A stretch of 64,000 nt of DNA, taken from the NCBI GenBank assembly GCA_964574215.1, contig CAZNLR010000018.1, forward strand, positions 1-64,000, read 5' to 3'. The notes beneath the pieces are model-generated. The model saw only the letters and a program-made list of their open reading frames with translations, did not search any database and was not told where the DNA came from. This DNA is from GCA-2725625 sp964574215. GTDB lineage: Bacteria; Pseudomonadota; Alphaproteobacteria; Rhodospirillales; UBA2165. The translations under genes and the position numbers were made by a program. Positions 1-9,516 of the stretch are shown piece after piece; within the stretch, counting starts at the first letter, position 1; the number at the start of each line of letters is the position of its first letter.

Positions 1-122
1 TCGCCGGCCTTCTCATCACCACCGAAGCCATGGTGGCCGAGAAGCCCGACGACAAGGCGGCGGCTGCCATGCCCCCCATGCCCGACATGGGCGGCATGGG
101 CGGAATGGGCGGCATGATGTAA
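1..122 (+). CDS. groEL: GroEL chaperonin, C-terminal end only (partial)
   Basis: Only the last 39 codons are in the window, read in the frame that starts at base 3 and stopping with TAA at 120-122. They encode the end of the equatorial domain (AGLLITTEAMVAEKP), an alanine-rich linker and the methionine/glycine tail (MGGMGGMGGMM) that is the hallmark of bacterial GroEL. The tail projects into the folding cavity of the tetradecameric ATP-dependent chaperonin. The start and groES must lie upstream of the window. A strong stem-loop follows the stop codon. Confidence 0.97.
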   Translation, partial: AGLLITTEAMVAEKPDDKAAAAMPPMPDMGGMGGMGGMM

Positions 123-151
123 GCTGCGCCATCCGGCCTAAGTATTAGGAT

Positions 152-191
152 ACCGCGCCCGGGAACATTCCCGCGGCGCGGTTCTTATTTT
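152..191 (+). terminator. Rho-independent terminator after groEL
   Basis: A very GC-rich stem lies 30 bases after the groEL stop: ccgcgcc-cggga pairs with tcccg-c-ggcgcgg, with a one-base bulge and a short loop, and is followed by ttcttatttt. Position and structure fit an intrinsic terminator that ends the groESL transcript and insulates the membrane-protein gene starting at 227. Confidence 0.8.
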
Positions 192-226
192 GACATTCTG
201 TCCTCGGTCCAATATACGCCATCACC

Positions 227-2083
227 ATGATCAATCATTTAAATTTAATTTTTGTCGGCCCGCATCAAATCATACCAATTGTCGTTGCCTTGATTCTTTG
301 GGCCTTGCTGGCCGGATTGGGCGCTTTGCTGACGCCTAAATCTCGCCTAACCGAAGCCAATAGCATTTTTGGTTGGGCGGCGGTCTCTTCGGTATTTACG
401 ATTGTCGGCGTATTCGTTCGTGCCCCGTTTCTTTATTTGACTATTTTGGCGGCGCTTTTGGCGGCGTGGGGCATTTACCGGGCGGCTAGGTCGGGAACGC
501 CTCTGTTTATACCCGGGTTTTGGCGTGTCCTGGTTTTGGCCTTACCCATTTTTTGGATTGCCGGCGCAATGGATCCCTCTCAATGGGATGAATTCTCCCA
601 CTGGATGCCGGCGCCAAAATATCTTTTGGCAATTCACGGCTTTCCCACCAAAGAACAACCCTACCTGACCACACACATGTTGCCAGCCTATCCCTACGGC
701 TGGCCGATTCTCTCCTATCTCAGTGGCCTGATCGCCGGGAAGTTTATCAATAATATCGGCGGCGCCTTGAATTTGCTGATGCTGCTGACATTTTCGGCAT
801 TCGCTCTCAGGACGGCAATTCGGATCGCCAGTAAATCGCCTGCTCCGGCGATAAGCTGGGGATTTGCCGCCGCGGTGGTTGCCTGCGCCACGATATTCAA
901 TCCCACCTTTGTTCAAAAACTCGTTCTCACCGCGTATTCTGATGTGGCTACATCGGTCGGAACCGGATTTTGCTTGTTGATCGGTTATCACTATTTGGAA
1001 AGACTTGCTGGACGGCATTCCGCAAATAACTGGTCCGGCGCCTGGCAGTTATCCCTCGCCCTGATGTTGTTGATCAACCTACGGCAGCCCAATCTGGTGA
1101 TCTTCCTGATTCTGATCGTTGCCATCGGAATCCTAGCCGTTTGGGATCGAAGGATTTATAGCGGAGAGTTTTTTAGCCAGCTACCGCTGATCATTCTTCC
1201 AGCTCTAATCGTGTACGGAGTCTGGCGATTTTATGTCGGAACGGAGCTCGGCCATATTGGCGGGGCCGAGGCAACCTTCCGTCCCTTAGAAATGTGGAAT
1301 ATTCCCCTCATCCCTCAGATCATCAGCCAAATGGGAGTGGTGGCGTTCAAGAAAATCGGCTTTTTTGCACCCTTGGGGATTGCCTGTATTTTCGCCTTGC
1401 GTGGTTTGTTCAAAAAGCACACGGGATTTGATCGTATCGCAATAATCTGCGCTGTTCTATTTTTGGGCTATAACGCCTTTTTACTACTCACTTATGTGGG
1501 TCATTTTGCCGAGCGAACGGCTCTATCCGTCGTATCCTATTGGCGCTACAACACCCAGATCGGCATGAGCGCTGTTGCCTTCATTACCGTTGGTGTGATC
1601 TATTTTTATTTTCGAAAACGCCAGTTAGATGTTTGGCCGAATTGGGTGCGGATTGTTTCAATCGTTGTTGTCGTTCTCTTGCCATTCGCGTTCGCCCATA
1701 AACTGCGCTTCGATTTGGAACCGCCTAAACCCCACTATACTGCGGTCGCCAAGGATATGATCCCGACAATGCCGAAAGGATCGAAATTTTATCTCATGGA
1801 CCCCTTGGGCACCGGCGAAGCGGCCCTCATTACCCGCTATCATCTCGATCATCGCGGCACGCCATGGCTGGCGGCTTATAGTCAAACAACGCCAGCTGGC
1901 ATCAAAAATTACGTGGATGCCGTTGAGGTGAAAAACTTCCTTCTCGTGCACTCCCTTAAACCCGGCGTTGTGGAAGCGGTGGGTATTCCCATGAAAATGG
2001 AATATTCCTACCTGCTGAAAAAAACCGAGTTGGGTTGGGAAAAAGTGCGCCAATGGCGGAAGCCAGCCAACCATAAATGGTGA
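227..2083 (+). CDS. Polytopic membrane protein, probable GT-C-type glycosyltransferase
   Basis: This is a 618-residue integral membrane protein. It begins with a hydrophobic segment at about residues 14-35 and has roughly a dozen predicted transmembrane stretches up to about residue 500, followed by a hydrophilic C-terminal domain of about 110 residues. The first long loop, around residues 115-130, has the acidic/aromatic pattern DPSQWDEFSHW. GT-C enzymes such as ArnT and the O-mannosyltransferases carry acidic residues in the first extracytoplasmic loop, so a lipid-linked sugar transferase is plausible. I do not recognise the exact family. ATG is the first start after the groEL terminator. 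The gene ends exactly where the convergent radical SAM gene ends. Confidence 0.6.
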   Translation: MINHLNLIFVGPHQIIPIVVALILWALLAGLGALLTPKSRLTEANSIFGWAAVSSVFTIVGVFVRAPFLYLTILAALLAAWGIYRAARSGTPLFIPGFWRVLVLALPIFWIAGAMDPSQWDEFSHWMPAPKYLLAIHGFPTKEQPYLTTHMLPAYPYGWPILSYLSGLIAGKFINNIGGALNLLMLLTFSAFALRTAIRIASKSPAPAISWGFAAAVVACATIFNPTFVQKLVLTAYSDVATSVGTGFCLLIGYHYLERLAGRHSANNWSGAWQLSLALMLLINLRQPNLVIFLILIVAIGILAVWDRRIYSGEFFSQLPLIILPALIVYGVWRFYVGTELGHIGGAEATFRPLEMWNIPLIPQIISQMGVVAFKKIGFFAPLGIACIFALRGLFKKHTGFDRIAIICAVLFLGYNAFLLLTYVGHFAERTALSVVSYWRYNTQIGMSAVAFITVGVIYFYFRKRQLDVWPNWVRIVSIVVVVLLPFAFAHKLRFDLEPPKPHYTAVAKDMIPTMPKGSKFYLMDPLGTGEAALITRYHLDHRGTPWLAAYSQTTPAGIKNYVDAVEVKNFLLVHSLKPGVVEAVGIPMKMEYSYLLKKTELGWEKVRQWRKPANHKW

Positions 2084-3625
2084 TCAGTTAGAGGTCTCAG
2101 ACGATAACTTGTTGCGGCGCAGCAGATTGTAGAGCCCCAATTCCGCACGCGATTCCTGTTTGCCGTGCATGAGATTCCAGACGATTTTAAACGGCCGGAT
2201 GGGCCGCCGCAGCCACGACGTCACATAAAACAGCACGGTGCCGATAAATCGCAAGGACTTGAGACGACGGTCGGTAAAATGTTCGCTGTAAGAGACCGTT
2301 TTCGACGCATCCGCATAGGATCGCAGACTGTCGTAGTAAGGGTCATCCATTTTCAATTTCTGTTGCTCGGAAATCTGCGAGAAAAGCTCCGACCCCGGAT
2401 AGGGAGAAAAGGCCCATACACTGATATCGTAAGCGCCGGCCAAGGCCATCCGCATGATGAAACGGTAGGATTGAAACACCTCCCGGTAGGTCTCGCCGGG
2501 AAATCCGAAAATAATGTTGGTTTTGATATTCATGCCGTTGACGTAGCAGGCTTTGATGGAGTCGATCACCGAGTCGCCGGTGATTTTCTTTTTGATCCGC
2601 GTGAGGACGCTGGGGGACCCGCTTTCCGGCGAATAGGACATGTTGCGGCAGCCTGATTTATACAAGAGGGCCGCCACTTCGCCGTCGATGGCTTCCGATC
2701 TTGTGCCGCTAGGTAATTGCCAGGTGAATTTCAGACCCCGTTCCTCGATTTTGTTGCAAAAATCGACGATCCAGGATTTTTTGACGATGGCGGTCAGGTC
2801 ATAGAAATCGAAATTTTGAACGTCGTACCGGTCGATATAGGATTGCATCTCATCAAGCAGCAAATCGGCATCCCTGGGAATCCATCTGGTGGTCCACATG
2901 GACGGGTTGGAGCAGAAGGTGCATTGGTAAGGGCAACCGCGGCTCGCCATCATGGGCATGGAACGTCCGCGATTAACGCCAAAACCGTATCCCCGCTCCA
3001 AATAATTTTCGATGGGCGTCAGATCCCAGGCGGGCAAGGGGATGGCGTCAATTTCGATTTTCCTCGGCCGGCGGCCCGTGGCGACAATTTCCCCATCCTG
3101 GTTCTGGTAGGCCACGCCCTCTATCGAGGCGGGGTCGAGACGGTCTTCAGCGAAAGCGGTGGCAATTTCGACCGCCGTTTCCTCGCCTTCTCCCAACACC
3201 CCGAGATCGAGCGCACTGTCGGTCATGGATTGTTCCGGTACCGCCGTAATATGCTCGCCGCCGCCTATCAACAGGGCATTGGGAAAGCGCTTTCGAATTT
3301 CGTTGACCAGATCGCGGCCGGTGGGCCATTCGAAGGAAAAACCGAAGGCAACCCCAATGATCTCGCTATCGGGGTCAATGCGGTCGATGATGTCCTCCAA
3401 CGACAGGCCATACAGAAAGCAGTCGTTGGGTGCGGCGTGGCGGGTGTCCAGGCTTTCTCCCACGGCGTCGATAAACTGCACTTGGAAACCGGCGTCCCGC
3501 AACGCACCTGCCACATAGGTAAGACCCAAGGGTGGCGTGAACATGGTGGTGGCATTGCTGGCCGGGACCACAATAGACGGGCGGATGAGACAGATTTTGA
3601 CGTCTCGTTTCACATTTGGTTCCAT
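2084..3625 (-). CDS. B12-binding domain / radical SAM protein
   Basis: The protein has 513 residues. Residues about 10-150 form a Rossmann-like domain typical of N-terminal cobalamin-binding modules (TPPLGLTYVAGALRDAG, LIGGGEH, LGEGE). A radical SAM core follows, with the [4Fe-4S] motif C-x3-C-x2-C at Cys231, Cys235 and Cys238 (SRGCPYQCTFC). This is the layout of BchE-, HpnJ- and TsrM-like class B radical SAM enzymes, which do methylations or oxidative cyclisations on lipids, tetrapyrroles or natural products. I see no classical DxHxxG box, so cobalamin binding is inferred from fold pattern only. The gene faces the membrane protein at 227 with no intervening base; both could act on a cell-surface lipid, but that is inference. 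Confidence 0.85.
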   Translation of the reverse strand: MEPNVKRDVKICLIRPSIVVPASNATTMFTPPLGLTYVAGALRDAGFQVQFIDAVGESLDTRHAAPNDCFLYGLSLEDIIDRIDPDSEIIGVAFGFSFEWPTGRDLVNEIRKRFPNALLIGGGEHITAVPEQSMTDSALDLGVLGEGEETAVEIATAFAEDRLDPASIEGVAYQNQDGEIVATGRRPRKIEIDAIPLPAWDLTPIENYLERGYGFGVNRGRSMPMMASRGCPYQCTFCSNPSMWTTRWIPRDADLLLDEMQSYIDRYDVQNFDFYDLTAIVKKSWIVDFCNKIEERGLKFTWQLPSGTRSEAIDGEVAALLYKSGCRNMSYSPESGSPSVLTRIKKKITGDSVIDSIKACYVNGMNIKTNIIFGFPGETYREVFQSYRFIMRMALAGAYDISVWAFSPYPGSELFSQISEQQKLKMDDPYYDSLRSYADASKTVSYSEHFTDRRLKSLRFIGTVLFYVTSWLRRPIRPFKIVWNLMHGKQESRAELGLYNLLRRNKLSSETSN

Positions 3626-3682
3626 TTAGAAGTTTCAAATTCCCGGGGCGAATAAACGGGGCATACCCTTATAAGAAATTTT

Positions 3683-6478
3683 TCAAGGTTGCGCCAGAAA
3701 GTTACGCGCCTCTGTTACCGCTTTGGCAAGACCGATCCGCTCTACCTCGACGCCTTCGGGAAAAGCGCCCTTCAGGCGTGACGGCATGGCCCGGTCGAGT
3801 ATGACAAAAACACCGTGATCGTCGGCCCGGCGCACCAGTCTGCCGTAGGCCTGTTTCAGCTTCAGCCGGGTCAGAAGATCGTCATAGCGGAGCCCGTCGG
3901 TCTGGTCTTCGAAGAAAGATTTACGGGACTTATGAAGTATCGACGGGCGCGGCCAGGGAACCCGCTCATAGATCACCATTCGAAGCGCCCGGCCCGGCAC
4001 ATCGATACCGTCCCGGACGGCGTCTGTGCCCAACAGGCAGGCGTTCTCCTCGGCCCTGAAAATATCCACCAAGGTACCCGTATCCAGCGGATCGGCGTGT
4101 TGGGCCAGCAGCATGAATTGCTTCATTTCCGGTGCTGCGATCAGATGCTCATGGACGGCACGCAATCGGGCAATCGATGTAAACAGGCCCAGGGCACCTC
4201 CATGGGAGGCAATCATCAACTCCCGGTAGGCGGCCGCCAACTGATCGATGTTGTTCTTGTCTACGTCGGTGACCACAAAAATCCGGGTTTGAGCCGGATA
4301 GTCGAAGGGTGACGAGACGGCGGCGCGGTCAGCCGGTTCCCTTAAATGCACCAATCCCGTCCTGGCCAACGCTCCATCCCAGCTGCTCGCCCAATTATCC
4401 GTCTCTTCGCCGCCGTCGCTGTCTCTCAGGGTGGCCGATGTGATCATGGCGCCATGGGCGCTGCCAATAACCAATTCGGCGAACGGTTTCGATGCATCCA
4501 CCCAGTGACGATGCAAGCCGGTATCGAAATCCCGTCCCTGATACCGTTCGATACTGAGAAAATCGACAAAATCCTCTGGCGTTTCACTGGCGAGCGCTTC
4601 CAGCATGGACCGCCAGCCTTTGATCTGCTGGATGCCCCGCCGGTCCAGACTGCGGCAGACGGCTTCGATGCGTTGCCTTGTGGCGGTATCCATATCGTCC
4701 GCCTCCTGATCCAATTTTTCCATCAGGATTTGAACCAGCTTTTTTACCGGATAAGAGAGATCACCGAGAGCCCGGGCCAGATCCGCTCCCGCTTCCGCCA
4801 AACCCTCCACGGGCGGATGAACTGGGGTTTCGAGATCGTAAGGTCCGGCGGCATTTTTATCTCTGGCGTAGACTTGCTGGCGGACGAGGGCAAAAAAATG
4901 CTCAGCCGGACCATGGGGGTTGCCGCCGGAAATTCGTTCCTGCCACCCTTGATTGGGCAGAACCCGCGACGCCGTAAGAATGGCCATCAGGGCGTCCACG
5001 CCGTCGTCATTGTCGCTGATGAGGTCTTCGATACGCGCCTTGAGGCCCCGCGCCCGGGACGACCGGCGTCCTTCCGCGCCCATGATCCAGCGGCGAAGCT
5101 CCGATGTCTCGATACCCGTCAGATGGGAAGAAAATGCGCCGTCGGCGGCATCGAACAGGTGATGGCCTTCGTCGAAAACGTATCGGGTGGGGCGGTGGGG
5201 GTCGTCGCCGCCCAAGGCCGCCTGGATCATTACCAGGGCATGATTGGCGACGACGATGCGGGCCCTTCGTGCCCTTCGGACGGACTTTTCGATATAGCAT
5301 TTACCGTAGTGGCTACAGGCGGAATAAATGCATTCGCCCCTGGTGTCGGTCAGTTCCACGGTGCGGCGGCGCCCCAGGAGATCGGCCAGCCAGGCGGGGA
5401 AATCACCGCCGATCATATCGCCGTTGCGGCTGGCCAGCGCCCAGCGGGCCACCAGGCCCAAGGTTACGATATCAGCCTGATTGGACTGAGCGGAACTTAA
5501 GACCTCCTCCAAATTCAGCAGACATAAATAATTTTCCCGTCCCTTGCGGATAACGGCCCTGAGGCTTTTTTCCGCCGGGTCCGGATAGAGCCGGTCCAGT
5601 TCCCCGTCCAATTGACGTTGCAGGTTGCGGGTGAAGGTGGAGACCCAGACGGGTCCTTCGTTCTTTTCCGCCCAAACGCTGGCGGGCGCGATGTAGCCCA
5701 GGGTCTTACCCACACCGGTGCCCGCTTCGGCGATCACCGCCGCCGGGTCGCCTTGCTGCTCCGTCGGGGCAAAGGCGCCTTTAACGGCCTGGGCGTATTC
5801 GAGTTGCTGCGGCCGTTCCTCGGCGTCAGGGCCCAGCAGGCGGTGAAGCCGGTCGGCCACTTCGTCGGTGCCGATATCCAGATGACCGGCGGGTGGTTCT
5901 GGCGCCGTTTCCTCCCACTCTTTGAGCTTAGTCCAGACTTTCATACCCTCCAGAAGATTTCCCGCCCCGGAATTTTTTGACGGGCGTTTCGGCGCGCGTT
6001 TTTCCAATATCGCAAGAACCGCCGGACCCCACGACCATCCGGCCCGCGCCATGGCCCAGGCAATGGGGTGAGAGCTTCCTTCCTGTTTCGATAGCTCGCC
6101 CAACAGATTCTTGGCGATCTGCAACAGGGTCAGCGCGGCGTCCTCCGGATCGGCGGGTCGATCCAAATTGCAGGCGTCGGCCAGTCCCCGGGGCGTCGGT
6201 GCGGCAAAATGGGCCGGGCGCACGAAGGCGAACAGTTCCAATATATCGAAACAGGGAAAGGGCGCGTGCCCCAGATAACGGGCGGTCGCCTTGGCATGGC
6301 AAAGAATGGGCGGCACATCCCTGACCAATTGATAAGCGGCCTGCTTGTCCAAGGTCTCGAGCTCGCCGTCCTGGGACAACAAGGTGGCTCCCCGGTGGTC
6401 GGCGATGAGAACCGGGGCGTCGGGCAGTCTTATTCGTTCCAAAAACTCGGGAGAGGGATCGGTGGTGGCATCGTCCAT
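3683..6478 (-). CDS. DinG/XPD-family ATP-dependent DNA helicase
   Basis: A superfamily 2 helicase of 931 residues. Seen in order: an alphaproteobacterial N-terminal region (LPDAPVLIADHRG near the start), Walker A (EAGTGVGKT), iron-sulfur-type cysteines (YLC, then CIYSACSHYGKC), the DEGHH motif II, and a C-terminal motor lobe ending in motif VI (QAYGRLVRRADDHG). Members unwind DNA 5' to 3' using an Fe-S cluster domain and act on R-loops, recombination intermediates or damaged DNA. The frame stays open to a GTG at 6613, but the ATG at 6478 matches where family members begin, and the added residues look non-conserved; no clear ribosome-binding site settles it. The gene diverges from lysK. Confidence 0.88.
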   Translation of the reverse strand: MDDATTDPSPEFLERIRLPDAPVLIADHRGATLLSQDGELETLDKQAAYQLVRDVPPILCHAKATARYLGHAPFPCFDILELFAFVRPAHFAAPTPRGLADACNLDRPADPEDAALTLLQIAKNLLGELSKQEGSSHPIAWAMARAGWSWGPAVLAILEKRAPKRPSKNSGAGNLLEGMKVWTKLKEWEETAPEPPAGHLDIGTDEVADRLHRLLGPDAEERPQQLEYAQAVKGAFAPTEQQGDPAAVIAEAGTGVGKTLGYIAPASVWAEKNEGPVWVSTFTRNLQRQLDGELDRLYPDPAEKSLRAVIRKGRENYLCLLNLEEVLSSAQSNQADIVTLGLVARWALASRNGDMIGGDFPAWLADLLGRRRTVELTDTRGECIYSACSHYGKCYIEKSVRRARRARIVVANHALVMIQAALGGDDPHRPTRYVFDEGHHLFDAADGAFSSHLTGIETSELRRWIMGAEGRRSSRARGLKARIEDLISDNDDGVDALMAILTASRVLPNQGWQERISGGNPHGPAEHFFALVRQQVYARDKNAAGPYDLETPVHPPVEGLAEAGADLARALGDLSYPVKKLVQILMEKLDQEADDMDTATRQRIEAVCRSLDRRGIQQIKGWRSMLEALASETPEDFVDFLSIERYQGRDFDTGLHRHWVDASKPFAELVIGSAHGAMITSATLRDSDGGEETDNWASSWDGALARTGLVHLREPADRAAVSSPFDYPAQTRIFVVTDVDKNNIDQLAAAYRELMIASHGGALGLFTSIARLRAVHEHLIAAPEMKQFMLLAQHADPLDTGTLVDIFRAEENACLLGTDAVRDGIDVPGRALRMVIYERVPWPRPSILHKSRKSFFEDQTDGLRYDDLLTRLKLKQAYGRLVRRADDHGVFVILDRAMPSRLKGAFPEGVEVERIGLAKAVTEARNFLAQP

Positions 6479-6633
6479 GCCGTCATAGTAACGATGAAGC
6501 CCCAGAAGAGCCAACACGAAGAGCCAATACGAAGCGCCGACAAAAGGACCGGACCATGCGGGGAGAAAGCGGTATTGACCTCCGGCATCTCCGCTTCTAG
6601 GTTCCGCTCTCACTTTTGCAATGCGATGGCACC

Positions 6634-8229
6634 ATGAACGAAGAATTGACCGACCAGATGATCGAACTGGCGCAAAGCTCGAAGGCCTGGCCTTTTGCCG
6701 AGGCGCGCTCGCTTTGGAAGCGAATCAACAAAAAGCTGCCGGACAAAGGTTATGTGCTGTTTGAGACCGGTTACGGCCCTTCGGGTCTGCCCCATATCGG
6801 CACCTTCGGCGAAGTGGCCCGCACCACCATGGTGCGCCAGGCGTTTACGGTCCTGACTGGTATGCCGACGCGGCTGATCGCCTTTTCCGACGATATGGAT
6901 GGATTGCGTAGCGTACCGGCGAATGTACCGGAGCAGGATATGATGGCGCAGCATCTCGGCAAACCATTGACCGAGGTCCCTGATCCCTTCGGCACCCATG
7001 ACAGTTTCGGCCAGCACAATAACGCCCGCCTGCAGGTATTTTTGGACCAGTTCGGGTTCGATTATGAGTTCAAGTCCTCGACCGAGACCTATAAGTCGGG
7101 TGAATTTGATGAAACCCTGATGCGAATTCTCGAGAAGTACGACGAGGTCCGCGAGGTCATTATGCCGACCTTGGGCGAGGAGCGGCGCGCCACCTACAGC
7201 CCCTTCCTGCCCGTCTGTCCCAAAACCGGCGTTGTGCTTCAGGTGCCAACTGTTGCCCGTGACGCGTCCAAGGGCACCATCACCTATAAAGATGATGACG
7301 GCAGCGATGTGGAAGTGCCGGTGACCGGCGGCCATTGCAAACTGCAATGGAAGGTGGATTGGGCCATGCGCTGGGTGGCGCTGGACGTGGATTATGAAAT
7401 GTCGGGCAAGGATCTGATCGATTCGGTCAATCTGTCTTCCAAGATCGCCCGGGTGATTGGCGGCCGTCCGCCGGCCAATTATACCTACGAGCTGTTTCTT
7501 GATGATGAAGGCCACAAGATTTCAAAATCCATCGGCAACGGCATTTCCATGGAGGAGTGGCTGCGCTATGCGCCCCCGGAATCCCTCAGCCAGTACATGT
7601 TTCAAAAACCCCATCAGGCGAAGCGGCTCTTTTTCGACGTTATCCCCAAGAACGTCGACGAATATCTTCAACACGTCGCCAAATTTCCCGAGCAGGACGG
7701 CAAAACCCAACTGTCCAACCCGGCCTGGCACATCCATGCGGGCGCACCGCCCCAGGAGGACGCTCATCTCAGCTACAATATTCTCCTCAACCTGGCGAGC
7801 GTGGTGAACACCGAGGACAAGGCCGTTCTGTGGCATTTTATTTCCCGCTATAAGCCGGACGCCACGCCGGAGAACGCGCCCATGCTGGACCAGTTGACCG
7901 GCTACGCCATCAACTATTTCCAGGATTTCGTCAAACCCAACAAATGTTACCGGGCGCCCGGCGACATGGAGCGGGCGGCGCTGGAGGATTTACGCGAAAC
8001 CTTAAATACTTTGCCGGTCGATGCTCCGGCCGAAGACATTCAGACCCAGGTCTACGAAGTAGGTAAGCGCCATCCTTATGAGGACCTCAAAGCCTGGTTC
8101 AAAAGCCTCTATGAAATCCTGCTCGGCCAATCCACCGGCCCCCGCATGGGCTCCTTCATCGCTCTCTACGGACTGGAGGAAACCAAGGGCTTGATCGGTA
8201 AGGTGCTGGCCGGAGAGAGCTTGGATTAG
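6634..8229 (+). CDS. lysK: Lysyl-tRNA synthetase, class I
   Basis: This 531-residue enzyme charges tRNA-Lys with lysine. It is the class I form, not the usual bacterial class II LysS: the HIGH-type motif reads PSGLPHIGTFGE near residue 50 and the KMSKS-type loop reads GHKISKS near residue 295. Class I LysRS is typical of archaea and many alphaproteobacteria, so it supports the taxonomic placement. The ATG at 6634 is preferred over an ATG 18 bases upstream because it starts the conserved helix; the spacing to the divergent helicase is about 155 bases. The stop codon overlaps the end of a convergent small gene at 8226-8390. Confidence 0.95.
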   Translation: MNEELTDQMIELAQSSKAWPFAEARSLWKRINKKLPDKGYVLFETGYGPSGLPHIGTFGEVARTTMVRQAFTVLTGMPTRLIAFSDDMDGLRSVPANVPEQDMMAQHLGKPLTEVPDPFGTHDSFGQHNNARLQVFLDQFGFDYEFKSSTETYKSGEFDETLMRILEKYDEVREVIMPTLGEERRATYSPFLPVCPKTGVVLQVPTVARDASKGTITYKDDDGSDVEVPVTGGHCKLQWKVDWAMRWVALDVDYEMSGKDLIDSVNLSSKIARVIGGRPPANYTYELFLDDEGHKISKSIGNGISMEEWLRYAPPESLSQYMFQKPHQAKRLFFDVIPKNVDEYLQHVAKFPEQDGKTQLSNPAWHIHAGAPPQEDAHLSYNILLNLASVVNTEDKAVLWHFISRYKPDATPENAPMLDQLTGYAINYFQDFVKPNKCYRAPGDMERAALEDLRETLNTLPVDAPAEDIQTQVYEVGKRHPYEDLKAWFKSLYEILLGQSTGPRMGSFIALYGLEETKGLIGKVLAGESLD

Positions 8230-8390
8230 GCAGTCTCCGGTCCCTCAACCGGTCGCGGTTGCGCCATCAGGAAATAAGCGATCTCCTTCCTCTGATAAAG
8301 TTTTTCAATGTGATCTTTGATGGCTTGATGAGCTTCCATCCCGCCGTCCGCTTCGACGACCATATCGACACCGACAATGAATTTTTTCAT
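8226..8390 (-). CDS. Small hypothetical protein (54 residues)
   Basis: A short gene on the opposite strand to lysK, encoding MKKFIVGVDMVVEADGG and on to a TAA at 8226-8228 that overlaps the lysK stop. Support comes from a good ribosome-binding site (ggagaac, about five bases before the ATG), a KKFIV start typical of small cytoplasmic beta-alpha proteins, and a balanced charged composition (HQAIKDHIEKLYQRKEIAYF). It has no signal peptide, membrane segment or metal motif, and I do not recognise a family. It fills most of the space between lysK and the lactonase gene. Confidence 0.5.
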   Translation of the reverse strand: MKKFIVGVDMVVEADGGMEAHQAIKDHIEKLYQRKEIAYFLMAQPRPVEGPETA

Positions 8391-8472
8391 GGCTGTTCTC
8401 CACACCCGATTGAAGATACCAAGGCTATGGCGGAGCCAGGTGGCGGATTCTCCGAGCCGGGTAAAAAAGTCA

Positions 8473-8499
8473 AATTAATTGTACCTGGTACAATTAATT
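8473..8499. promoter_or_regulatory. 27-bp perfect palindrome, candidate operator
   Basis: Arms aattaattgtacc and ggtacaattaatt are perfect 13-base inverted repeats around a single t. The site lies 94 bases before the start of the SMP-30-like gene. Length, symmetry and AT-rich flanks look like the operator of a dimeric regulator such as a GntR-family protein. The regulator gene is not adjacent. Confidence 0.55.
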
Positions 8500-8592
8500 G
8501 TCGTTTGGAATCAATTGGTTATGGGATTCTTGCATTTTTTTGCCGTATGCCTATCCTTTCCCGTTTACCAAGCGGAAACCTCGGGGGTATCC

Positions 8593-9516
8593 ATGACCTA
8601 TAAAATTGAACGCATCGTCGAGATCGACAACTATCTGGGTGAAGGCCCGGTCTGGGATGTTAAGGAAGGAAGGCTTTATTGGGTGGACGGCACGGGACGG
8701 CGCAAGGGCAGGGACAATGTCTTCCGGCTCGATCCCAAGTCGGGCGTGTTCGAGCGACGGTCGATCCCTGATCACGATGTCGGCGCCCTGGCGCTCCGCA
8801 AGGACGGCGGTCTGGTCATGGCCGTCGATGACGGTTTTTATTTCTATGATTTCGACAGTGAAGACTTGAATTTGATCGTCAAAATCGAAGAGGATCAGCC
8901 GCGCACCCGATTGAACGACGGCAAGGTGGACCGGCGCGGGCGGTTTTTCGCCGGCGGCATGGATGATAAGGAAGAGTTGGATATCTGCGGCCTCTGGCGG
9001 CTCGACCCCGACCTCAGCGTCACCCGGGTGGGCGGCGGCATCATCTGCACCAATGGTCCCTGCTGGTCGCCCGATGATAAAACTTTCTATGTGACCGACA
9101 CCTTCCAGGAGCAAATCCGGGCTTACGACTACGATATCGAAACCGGTGAATTAGGCAATCAGCGGCTGTTCGCCTCCACCGAAGACCTCATGGGCGTTTC
9201 CGACGGGTCCACCGTCGACGCCGAAGGGTACATGTGGACGGCGGAATTGATTTCGGGAGAGCTGGTGCGCCGGGCCCCCGACGGGTCGGAAGAACGCCGC
9301 ATCGGTATGCCCGTCAAGAACGTCACCAGCGTTATGTTCGGCGGCGACAATCTGGATGAAATTTATGTGACCACCATGGCGCGGGTGGATCATCCTGGGG
9401 CCGAGTTTCATGAACACTTCGTCAAGGAAACCAAACCCCAATTCGGCGCCGGGTCGTTGTTCAAGGTGACCGGATTGGGTATCCAGGGCGTGCCGGAACC
9501 GAGATTCGCCGGGTAA
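8593..9516 (+). CDS. SMP-30/gluconolactonase-family lactonase
   Basis: A 307-residue six-bladed beta-propeller of the SMP-30/regucalcin/LRE family, which hydrolyses sugar lactones or related esters using one divalent metal. The metal-ligand positions are visible: Glu in GEGPVWD near residue 15, Asn in CTNGPCWSPD, and Asp in SDGSTVDAEG. A proton-shuttle region, NDGKVDRRGRFFAGGM, is also present. No signal peptide is seen when the ATG at 8593 is used (upstream cggggg). A longer frame reaches back to 8479 but would translate the palindrome. The strong palindrome upstream suggests repressor control by a sugar or lactone. The substrate cannot be assigned. Confidence 0.85.
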   Translation: MTYKIERIVEIDNYLGEGPVWDVKEGRLYWVDGTGRRKGRDNVFRLDPKSGVFERRSIPDHDVGALALRKDGGLVMAVDDGFYFYDFDSEDLNLIVKIEEDQPRTRLNDGKVDRRGRFFAGGMDDKEELDICGLWRLDPDLSVTRVGGGIICTNGPCWSPDDKTFYVTDTFQEQIRAYDYDIETGELGNQRLFASTEDLMGVSDGSTVDAEGYMWTAELISGELVRRAPDGSEERRIGMPVKNVTSVMFGGDNLDEIYVTTMARVDHPGAEFHEHFVKETKPQFGAGSLFKVTGLGIQGVPEPRFAG

